Origin: Candidatus Eiseniibacteriota bacterium
GTDB lineage: Bacteria; Eisenbacteria; RBG-16-71-46; SZUA-252
DNA length: 18,435 nt
Assembly (NCBI GenBank): GCA_016880395.1
Contig: JAEHDN010000184.1
Span: 1 to 18,435 of the forward strand
Reading direction: 5' to 3'
Position numbers and translations under genes: made by a program
The notes under the pieces: model-generated
Seen by the model: only the letters and a program-made list of their open reading frames with translations
The model's database searches: none
What the model was told of the DNA's origin: nothing
In this document: positions 13,347 to 18,435 of the stretch, piece by piece
Layout: the number at the start of each line of letters is the position of its first letter
Position numbering within the stretch: the stretch's first letter is position 1

Positions 13347-14192
13347 ATGCGCAAGATCAAGCAGACGAGATACGCAGCAGTGTTTGCGGGCCTCCTGGGC
13401 GCCGCGATGCTCATGGGATCCCCCCTCGAATCCGATGCCGATCCGGGCAAGTGGTGGGGCGGAGGCAAGGGTCAGGGAAACGGGCGGGGGCGCGGTCAGG
13501 TGGAGCGGAAGGAATCCCGTGGCGGCGGCCAGCGGCAATGGTCGCGTCAGAACGGCGGCGAGCGGCAATGGTCGCGTCAGGACGTGCGCGTGGAGCGGCG
13601 CGTCGTGACCGGCTCCAGGCAGCCGGTCCGGTCCTATTCGCGAGGCTATTCGGGCCCGGCGGTCACACGATATCGCGGCGAGGCCCCGGTCTATCGGACG
13701 TCGTATCGCGCCCCGGTCTGGGGCGGATCGCGGCAGTTCACGGGCAGCCGGTACTACCACTCGTACGGAAGCATCCCCGTCTACCGTGACTACGTCGGCG
13801 TTCGCGTGCACTCAGGCTACCGGCCGGTCTACGGCTGGCGCTACTACTGCGCGCCCACCTACTACTATCCGACTCACGTCGTGTACGTCCGTCCCGTGCG
13901 GTTCTTCGTGGCGGCGGATTTCACGATCGGCGGGGTCGGGATCTCCGCGAGCTATGCGGATCCCGGTCCGGTCTACGGCTGCAACTTCTGCGATGCGCGC
14001 TTCGGGGACTACGTTGCGTACGAGCAGCACGTGGAGCACTGCGGGCACGCCCCGCACGGCTACCGCGTGATGGCGGAGGAGTGGGATCGCAGCTACTCGG
14101 GCGACTGGCAGGACGACCGGGCCTACGACGACCCGGGCGATCAGCGCTACGAGGAGTACGAGCGCGAGTACGACGACGACTTGGATCGTTAG
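13347..14192 (+). CDS. Secreted Arg/Gly/Tyr-rich protein with a CCHC zinc-finger-like motif
   Basis: I recognise no family. The 281-aa product has an N-terminal signal segment (MRKIKQTRYAAVFAGLLGAAML...). A basic Gly/Arg/Gln-rich region follows (35-95) with two copies of a ten-residue GG.RQWSRQ repeat. Next is a Tyr/Arg-rich region (95-185) with many SYxxRY-type steps, as in cell-surface low-complexity proteins. A hydrophobic beta-like segment, VRFFVAADFTIGGVGISASY (184-203), precedes C212-x2-C215-x12-H228-x3-C232. That spacing fits a classical zinc finger (H231 could replace C232). The last 36 residues are strongly acidic (DDxxYDDPGDQRYEEYEREYDDD). Opposite charges at the two ends could drive self-association. 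ATG 13347 follows AAAGGAG with ideal spacing. It is monocistronic: its own promoter candidate lies upstream and a strong terminator downstream. A spore-, matrix- or envelope-associated role is only a guess. Confidence 0.8.
   Translation: MRKIKQTRYAAVFAGLLGAAMLMGSPLESDADPGKWWGGGKGQGNGRGRGQVERKESRGGGQRQWSRQNGGERQWSRQDVRVERRVVTGSRQPVRSYSRGYSGPAVTRYRGEAPVYRTSYRAPVWGGSRQFTGSRYYHSYGSIPVYRDYVGVRVHSGYRPVYGWRYYCAPTYYYPTHVVYVRPVRFFVAADFTIGGVGISASYADPGPVYGCNFCDARFGDYVAYEQHVEHCGHAPHGYRVMAEEWDRSYSGDWQDDRAYDDPGDQRYEEYEREYDDDLDR
13521..13580 (+). repeat. Two 30-bp tandem repeats in the CCHC protein gene
   Basis: The last 20 bp of each unit, beginning AGCGGCAATG, are identical at 13531-13550 and 13561-13580. 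The first ten bases differ at three positions. The units encode GGGQRQWSRQ and NGGERQWSRQ. The near-perfect DNA identity indicates a recent in-frame duplication. Confidence 0.9.
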
Positions 14193-14223
14193 GCCGAGCG
14201 TCCGGCAGCGCCGGCCTGACACC

Positions 14224-14260
14224 GAGGGGAGGACGGTTCATCGTCCTCCCCTCTTTCGTT
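14224..14260 (+). terminator. Strong intrinsic terminator after the CCHC protein gene
   Basis: A perfect 12-bp stem, GAGGGGAGGACG (14224-14235) with CGTCCTCCCCTC (14242-14253), encloses loop GTTCAT and is followed by TTTCGTT. It lies 31 bp after the stop codon and separates this gene from the sdh operon. The T-tract is short, but the stem is the most regular in the window. Confidence 0.88.
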
Positions 14261-14306
14261 CGCCCCGACACGGTCCGAAGGGAGAATGCGCGGGGGGGAC
14301 CCGGTG

Positions 14307-14315
14307 TGCTATTCT
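14307..14315 (+). promoter_or_regulatory. Extended -10 promoter candidate for sdhCAB
   Basis: TGC-TATTCT (TG at 14307-14308, hexamer 14310-14315) is an extended -10 box matching TATAAT at four of six positions. There is no convincing -35 at 17-18 nt. The start would be near 14322, giving a leader of about 40 nt before the ATG at 14363 and lying after the terminator of the previous gene. Confidence 0.35.
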
Positions 14316-14362
14316 CGCCCGCCGTTGGCGTGGATCTTGGTCATCGGCAAGGAGGAACGCAC

Positions 14363-15112
14363 ATGGCCCGCGTGGCCGAAGCCGTCGCGAGCTCCGAGTC
14401 GCGAGCCACCGACCGTCGGGACGCCTGGTGGTTGGCGCCCGTCTCGGTCGCCGTGGGGCTCGGCGTGCTGGGGCTGTATCTCTTCTGGGCCGCAGCCCAG
14501 AACGGCAACTTCCGCTTCGAGAACTACCTCTCTCCGGTCTACTCCCCCGAGGTCCATCCCTCGTGGTGGCCGATCTCGCCGGCGTTCTTGATCCTGCTCC
14601 CGCCGCTCTTCTTCCGGACGACCTGCTACTACTACCGGAAAGCGTACTACCGCGCCTTCTTCTGGGATCCGCCGGCGTGCGCCGTGGGTGAGCCGCACCG
14701 GAACTACACGGGTGAGGTGAAGTTTCCTTTCATCCTCCAGAACATGCACCGGTTCTCGTTCTATCTCGCCGCGTTCTGGCTGATCTTCCTCTGGTACGAC
14801 GTGTTCGAGGCATTCCGCTTCGCGAGCGGCTTCGGTGTGGGTCTCGGCTCGCTCGTCATCCTCGCGAGCACGGGCACGCTGACCCTCTACACCCTCTCGT
14901 GCCACTCCTGGCGCCACATGGTGGGCGGGAAGCTCGACTGCTTCTCCTGCACCGCGTCGGCGCGCTCGCGTCACGGCGTCTGGCAGCGCGTCACGCACCT
15001 GAACGAGCACCACCAGCTCTTCGCCTGGATCTCGCTCTTCGCGGTCACGGCCGCCGACGTCTACGTGCGGCTCCTCGCGATGGGCGTGATCCACGACGTG
15101 AGGCTCCTGTGA
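14363..15112 (+). CDS. sdhC: Succinate dehydrogenase membrane anchor subunit, five-helix (mycobacterial Sdh1-like) type
   Basis: This is the membrane anchor that passes electrons from SdhB to quinone. The 249-aa product has five hydrophobic helices (about 22-44, 71-88, 131-150, 157-179, 219-240). It is much larger than a classical SdhC or SdhD, and no second anchor gene exists here. Features shared, as I recall, with the Sdh1-type anchor are CYYYRKAYYRAFFWDPPACAVGEP (88-111, split by no gap), QNMHR (126-130), and the Cys/His group C180-H181-x3-H185-x7-C193-x2-C196. Downstream of these are H212 and NEHHQ (214-218). For mycobacterial Sdh1 such residues bind haem and a membrane-embedded Rieske-type cluster; that this protein does so is inference. 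ATG 14363 has GGAGG 7 nt upstream. Its stop overlaps the sdhA start as GTGA. The first 20 residues are cytosolic and variable. Confidence 0.85.
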   Translation: MARVAEAVASSESRATDRRDAWWLAPVSVAVGLGVLGLYLFWAAAQNGNFRFENYLSPVYSPEVHPSWWPISPAFLILLPPLFFRTTCYYYRKAYYRAFFWDPPACAVGEPHRNYTGEVKFPFILQNMHRFSFYLAAFWLIFLWYDVFEAFRFASGFGVGLGSLVILASTGTLTLYTLSCHSWRHMVGGKLDCFSCTASARSRHGVWQRVTHLNEHHQLFAWISLFAVTAADVYVRLLAMGVIHDVRLL

Positions 15113-16845
15113 GCGCCCGGTTCGAGACGCACGACTTCGACGTGCTGGTGATCGGCGCCGGTGGCGCCGGGCTTCGTGCCGCCATCGAGGCGTCCGCGGC
15201 CGGCGCGCGGACCGGCGTGGTCTGCAAGTCCCTCCTCGGCAAGGCCCACACGGTGATGGCGGAGGGAGGCGTCGCCGCGGCGCTCGGTCACGTCGACCCG
15301 AAGGATTCATGGAAGGTCCACTTCCGCGACACGATGCTCGGCGGGAAGATGCTCAACCACTGGCGCATGGCGCAGCTCCACGCCCAGGAGGCGCCGGAGC
15401 GCGTGCGCGAGCTGGAGCGCTGGGGCGCCGTCTTCGATCGCACGGCGGACGGACGCATCCTGCAGCGCAATTTCGGCGGGCACAGCGCGCCGAGGCTCGC
15501 CCATGTGGGTGACCGCACCGGCCTCGAGATGATCCGCACGCTCCAGGACCACGGCGTTCATCAGGGCTTCGAGGTCTTCATGGAGTGCACCGTGAGCCGC
15601 CTCTTCACGGAGGGGGGCCGGGTCGTCGGCGCGTTCGCCTACCGCCGCGAGAACGGTCGGTTCATCGTGTTCCGCGCGAAGTCGATCGTGCTCGCCTGCG
15701 GCGGCGTGGGCAAGTCGTTCAAGATCACGTCGAACTCCTGGGAGTACACCGGCGACGGCCACGCCCTCGCGTACGAGGCCGGCGCCGAGCTGGTCGACAT
15801 GGAGTTCGTCCAGTTCCACCCCACCGGCATGGTCTGGCCCCCGGGCGTGATGGGCATCCTCGTCACCGAGGCGGTGCGCGGCGAGGGTGGGTTGCTCCGC
15901 AATTCGAAGGGCGAGCGCTTCATGGAGAAGTACGACCCGAAGCGCATGGAGCTCTCGACGCGGGACATGGTGGCCCGCGCGATCTACACCGAGGTGAAGG
16001 AGGGCCGCGGCTCGCCCCACGGCGGCGCGTTCCTCGACATCTCGCACAAGCCCGCGGACTGGGTGAAGAAGAAGCTACCGTCCATGTACCACCAGTTCAT
16101 GGACCTGGCGGACGTGGACATCACGAAGGGCCCGATGGAGGTCGGCCCCACGACCCACTACATGATGGGGGGCGTGCGGGTCGATCCGGACACGGGCGAG
16201 TCGACGGTGCCGGGGCTCTACGCCGCCGGCGAGTCCTCGGGCGGCATGCACGGGGCGAACCGTCTCGGCGGCAACTCCCTCTCGGACCTCCTCGTCTTCG
16301 GGTGCAGGGCGGGCCAGGGTGCGGCGGACGGAGCGAAGACCCGCTCCGGACAGGCGACGATCGACGCCGGACAGATCGAGCGGGCCGAGCGGGCGATGCT
16401 CGCGCCCTTCGAGCGTGCCGACGGCCCCTCTCCCTACGACGTGCACGCCCGGCTCCAGGAGACGATGCAATCCCTGGTCGGGATCTTCCGCGTGGACGAG
16501 GACCTGCAGAAGGCGTTGCGCGAGATCGCGCGCCTGCGCGAGGAGACCGCGCGCGTGCGGGTCACCGGGTCGCGGGAGTTCAACCCGGGATGGCACCTCG
16601 CCATCGATCTCGAGGCGATGCTGCTCTGCAGCGAGGCGATCGCGCGAAGCGCGCTCGTGCGACGGGAGAGCCGCGGGGCCCACTCGAGGCTCGATTATCC
16701 GAAGACGGAGCCCGAGTTCGGGACCAAGAACACGTTCGTCAAGAAGGACGGCCAGGCCATGGCGGTGGGGCAGTCGCCCCTTCCGGAGATGCCCGCCGAG
16801 CTCCGCGCCATCGTCGACGCGGAGCTCGAAGCGGTGAAGGTCTGA
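15109..16845 (+). CDS. sdhA: Succinate dehydrogenase flavoprotein subunit
   Basis: SdhA oxidises succinate to fumarate in the TCA cycle with covalent FAD, on the cytoplasmic face of the membrane. The 578-aa product has the dinucleotide-binding GAGGAG (16-21) and H47 in KAHTVMAEGG, the probable covalent FAD attachment histidine. It also has QFHPTGM (236-241), RGEGGLLRNSKGERFM (257-272), catalytic R286 in STRDMVARAI, H350 in THYMMGGV, GLYAAGESSGGMHGANRLGG (369-388) and the C-terminal ESRGAHSRLDYP (520-531). The start is GTG 15109, overlapping the sdhC stop as GTGA. It lies at the end of a coding region with no other usable start nearby, since the recognisable N-terminus THDFDVLVIGAG begins right after. 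Fumarate reductase and related family members share these motifs; the aerobic-type operon order C-A-B and the anchor favour succinate dehydrogenase. Confidence 0.95.
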   Translation: MSARFETHDFDVLVIGAGGAGLRAAIEASAAGARTGVVCKSLLGKAHTVMAEGGVAAALGHVDPKDSWKVHFRDTMLGGKMLNHWRMAQLHAQEAPERVRELERWGAVFDRTADGRILQRNFGGHSAPRLAHVGDRTGLEMIRTLQDHGVHQGFEVFMECTVSRLFTEGGRVVGAFAYRRENGRFIVFRAKSIVLACGGVGKSFKITSNSWEYTGDGHALAYEAGAELVDMEFVQFHPTGMVWPPGVMGILVTEAVRGEGGLLRNSKGERFMEKYDPKRMELSTRDMVARAIYTEVKEGRGSPHGGAFLDISHKPADWVKKKLPSMYHQFMDLADVDITKGPMEVGPTTHYMMGGVRVDPDTGESTVPGLYAAGESSGGMHGANRLGGNSLSDLLVFGCRAGQGAADGAKTRSGQATIDAGQIERAERAMLAPFERADGPSPYDVHARLQETMQSLVGIFRVDEDLQKALREIARLREETARVRVTGSREFNPGWHLAIDLEAMLLCSEAIARSALVRRESRGAHSRLDYPKTEPEFGTKNTFVKKDGQAMAVGQSPLPEMPAELRAIVDAELEAVKV

Positions 16846-16855
16846 GGAGAGCGCG

Positions 16856-17596
16856 ATGACCGAAGCCGTGTTCCACGTGTTCCGGGGCGACGCGAAGGGG
16901 GGCTCCCTCCAGCCCTACAAGGTCCAGGTCGAGGAGGGGATGGTGGTGCTCGACGCCATCCACCGCATCCAGGCCCAGGACGCTCCCGACCTCGCCGTGC
17001 GCTGGAACTGCAAGGCCGCGAAGTGCGGCTCCTGCAGCGCCGAGGTGAACGGCAAGCCGAGCCTCATGTGCAAGACCCGGCTCGACGCCCTGCCGCTCGA
17101 TCAGCCCGTCGTGGTGAAGCCGATCCGCTCCTTCCCCGTGATCCGCGACCTGGTGACCGACGTGCAATGGAACTACGAGGTCAACAAGAAGATCCCGCCC
17201 TTCACGCCGAAGAAGGACGCGCCGTGGCGCTGGATGCAGGAGGACATCGATCGCGTCCAGGAGTTCCGGAAGTGCATCGAGTGCTTCCTCTGCCAGAACG
17301 TCTGCCACGTGATCCGCGAGCACGGGGTGAAGTCTGGCTTCGCGGGGCCACGATTCTTCGTGCGGGTGGCCTCGGTGGAGATGCACCCGATGGACGACCT
17401 CAACCGGACGGCGCTCCTCAAGGACGAGATGGGGATCGGCTACTGCAACATCACGAAGTGCTGCACGGAGGTCTGCCCCGAGGACATCCACATCACCGAC
17501 AACGCGATCATCCCGCTCAAGGAGCGCGTCGTCGACGATCACTACGATCCGGTGCGGAAGATCTTCCGGCTCCTCTCCGGGAAGAAGAGCTCCTAG
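16856..17596 (+). CDS. sdhB: Succinate dehydrogenase iron-sulfur subunit
   Basis: SdhB carries electrons from FAD to the membrane anchor through three clusters, and the ligands for all three are visible in its 246 aa. C52, C57, C60 and C72 form the 2Fe-2S plant-ferredoxin site (CKAAKCGSC...LMC). C140, C143, C146 and C150 lie in CIECFLCQNVC. C197, C203 and C207 lie in YCNITKCCTEVCPED. The last two groups hold the 4Fe-4S and 3Fe-4S centres. C202 is an extra adjacent cysteine. W50 and W105 lie where the family conserves aromatic residues near the chain. ATG 16856 is preceded by AGGAG with 7-nt spacing, 10 bp after sdhA. The gene closes the operon; a GC hairpin follows 1-2 bp after the stop. It resembles the Sdh1-type rather than the proteobacterial subunit in its long insert around 105-130. 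Confidence 0.95.
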   Translation: MTEAVFHVFRGDAKGGSLQPYKVQVEEGMVVLDAIHRIQAQDAPDLAVRWNCKAAKCGSCSAEVNGKPSLMCKTRLDALPLDQPVVVKPIRSFPVIRDLVTDVQWNYEVNKKIPPFTPKKDAPWRWMQEDIDRVQEFRKCIECFLCQNVCHVIREHGVKSGFAGPRFFVRVASVEMHPMDDLNRTALLKDEMGIGYCNITKCCTEVCPEDIHITDNAIIPLKERVVDDHYDPVRKIFRLLSGKKSS

Positions 17597-17597
17597 G

Positions 17598-17617
17598 GGC
17601 GCGCGGTCTCGCGCGCC
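17598..17617. terminator. GC hairpin between convergent sdhB and acetyltransferase genes
   Basis: GGCGCGCG (17598-17605) and CGCGCGCC (17610-17617) form a perfect 8-bp stem with loop GTCT, just after the sdhB stop and 16 bp before the acetyltransferase stop on the other strand. No T-tract follows on either strand, so it may slow polymerase or protect 3' ends rather than act as a full intrinsic terminator. Confidence 0.5.
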
Positions 17618-17633
17618 GGTGTCCGGCTCCCGC

Positions 17634-18146
17634 TCAGTCCGAGCCCGCGGTTCCGCTCCTCCGCTCGAGGAGGAGCACGTCCCGCCACACGCCCGCCATC
17701 TTCCCGATCCGCTCGCGCCGCCCCACGTCCCGAAAGCCGCACGCGCGGTGGAGCGCGAGGCTCGTGAGGTTCTCGGGGAAGACGCCCGCCTGGAGCGTCC
17801 AGAATCCGGCGCGCTCCGAAGCCTCGATCAAGGCGAGGAGGAGCGCCCGCCCCACGCCCCGGCCGCGCGCGGCCGATCCGACGTAGACGCTGAGGTCCCC
17901 CACCCCTGCGTAGACGCAGCGCCCGGACACGGGCGCCACCGCCGCCCAGCCGAGAACGGCGCCCTCTCGATCCCGCGCCACGAGGCGGGGATCCGGGGCG
18001 TGTGCCGCGTCCCACGCCTCCCAGGACGGGGCGGCCGTCTCGAAGGTGGCGTTGCCGGTGGCGATCCCCTCGAGGTAGATCGCGCGCACCGCGGGCCAGT
18101 CGTCGGGAGTCATGGAATCGATGTGGGCGGGGGCTGGATCGGCCAC
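17634..18146 (-). CDS. GNAT family N-acetyltransferase, phosphinothricin acetyltransferase-like
   Basis: This 170-aa cytosolic acetyl-CoA-dependent acetyltransferase follows the Pat/Bar pattern: DWPAVRAIYLEGIATGNATFE (16-36), then PRLVARDREGAVLGWAAV (53-70). LSVYV (85-89) leads into the acetyl-CoA-binding loop ARGRGVGRALL (93-103). N126 lies in PENLTSLALHRACGF, and KMAGVWRDVLLLER (149-162) closes the fold. The usual TVExSVYV glutamate is D84 here (GVGDLSVYV), so the acceptor chemistry may differ. Family members acetylate phosphinothricin, methionine sulfone/sulfoximine or other amino acids; the substrate is not predictable. The start is GTG 18146-18144, with TAGGAT six bases upstream (either -10 or weak SD). 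An in-frame ATG at 18113 would still keep the whole domain. It converges on sdhB and is divergent from the adaptor gene, with no functional link visible. Confidence 0.9.
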   Translation of the reverse strand: MADPAPAHIDSMTPDDWPAVRAIYLEGIATGNATFETAAPSWEAWDAAHAPDPRLVARDREGAVLGWAAVAPVSGRCVYAGVGDLSVYVGSAARGRGVGRALLLALIEASERAGFWTLQAGVFPENLTSLALHRACGFRDVGRRERIGKMAGVWRDVLLLERRSGTAGSD

Positions 18147-18203
18147 GGGCGGATCCTAGCACAGGACTGGACGGGGCCCAGGGGCGCCGCGATACTGACG
18201 CCC

Positions 18204-18435
18204 GTGACACGGCCCGCGGCCCTTCTGCTGCTCCTCACCCTCGCGCTCGGCGGCTGCTCCCGCGACCGCGCCACGATCGTGGGGAGCGGCACCATCGAGC
18301 TGGACGAGGTGGACGTCTCCTCGATGGTGGGGGGGCGTGTCGAGCGGCTCTTCGCGGACGAGGGGGACAGCGTGGCGCTCGGCGACACGCTCGCGATCCT
18401 CGATCGCGGCGAGATCGCAGGCGAGGTGCAGTCGC
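18204..18435 (+). CDS. HlyD/RND-type periplasmic adaptor lipoprotein (partial, runs off the right edge)
   Basis: Only the first 77 codons are present. They encode a lipoprotein signal (VTRPAALLLLLTLALGG then C18, lipobox LGGC). The N-terminal beta-barrel/lipoyl segment of an efflux or secretion adaptor follows: GSGTIELDEVDVSSMVGGRV (28-47) and LFADEGDSVALGDTLAILDRGEI (50-72). This is closest in type to the HlyD_D23/YbhG-like adaptors that work with ABC or RND exporters. The transporter and outer-membrane channel are expected to the right. GTG 18204 is the only start that gives the full lipoprotein signal. It has no SD, and GATACT lies 7 nt upstream, perhaps a -10 box. The gene is divergent from the acetyltransferase, with 57 bp between starts. 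Confidence 0.88.
   Translation, partial: MTRPAALLLLLTLALGGCSRDRATIVGSGTIELDEVDVSSMVGGRVERLFADEGDSVALGDTLAILDRGEIAGEVQS

Noticed and set aside
14899..15108. Extension of the sdhA frame into sdhC
   Set aside because: The upstream part is Arg/Ala-rich shadow sequence. SdhA homology starts immediately after GTG 15109.
15585..16859. 424-codon plus-strand frame within sdhA
   Set aside because: It is a +2-type shadow of sdhA with a biased Arg/Gly composition and no motifs.
1..18435. CRISPR array, insertion sequences, integrase, att sites, tRNA or rRNA genes
   Set aside because: I looked for regularly spaced repeats, transposase or integrase motifs and tRNA T-loop patterns and found none. A tRNAscan or Rfam search would be the decisive check.

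Overview
The window is high-GC (roughly two thirds G+C by eye) bacterial chromosome with short intergenic gaps, start/stop overlaps (ATGA, GTGA) and frequent GTG starts. Nothing mobile was seen: no transposase, integrase, CRISPR array, rRNA or tRNA. The gene mix is a Tad/Flp pilus locus, a DUF2779 nuclease, and a three-gene succinate dehydrogenase with a five-helix anchor. Together with the base composition this suggests an uncultivated soil or sediment lineage, perhaps Eisenbacteria- or Gemmatimonadota-like. That placement is a guess, not a result.

Region 1 (1-5056, minus strand) is the front half of a Tad (tight adherence) pilus operon. Reading 5' to 3' on the minus strand it runs flp pilin, prepilin peptidase (cpaA/tadV), tadE, cpaB, secretin cpaC, and two tandem TadG-like genes, the last cut by the left edge. 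The motor and platform genes (tadZ, tadA, tadB, tadC) are not present and are expected further left. The 388-bp gap upstream of flp carries a good sigma-54-type -24/-12 element on the minus strand. Its predicted start lies one base before a perfect 13-bp inverted repeat, so the pilin mRNA may begin with a 5' stem-loop.

Region 2 (5445-7790) holds an M20 metallopeptidase (+) convergent with a small exported LamG-like protein (-). The 252-bp gap between them can fold into hairpins. The LamG-like gene overlaps by ATGA the end of a larger minus-strand gene (7787-9310), which encodes a two-nuclease protein: a Cas4/RecB-like PD-(D/E)XK domain with four Fe-S-type cysteines, then a DUF2779 RNase H-like domain.

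Region 3 (9530-12452, plus strand) is a compact run: pdxH, an unrecognised multi-pass membrane protein that overlaps the pdxH stop, and an exported S33-like alpha/beta hydrolase. A four-helix membrane protein follows on the minus strand (12481-13062). Next is a secreted Arg/Tyr-rich protein with a zinc-finger-like CCHC motif (13347-14192), closed by a textbook intrinsic terminator.

Region 4 (14363-17596, plus strand) is the sdhC-sdhA-sdhB operon. Its single anchor carries Cys/His motifs reminiscent of the mycobacterial Sdh1 anchor, for which a membrane-embedded Rieske-type cluster was reported. The window ends with a minus-strand GNAT acetyltransferase and the start of a divergent lipoprotein HlyD/RND-type adaptor, cut by the right edge.
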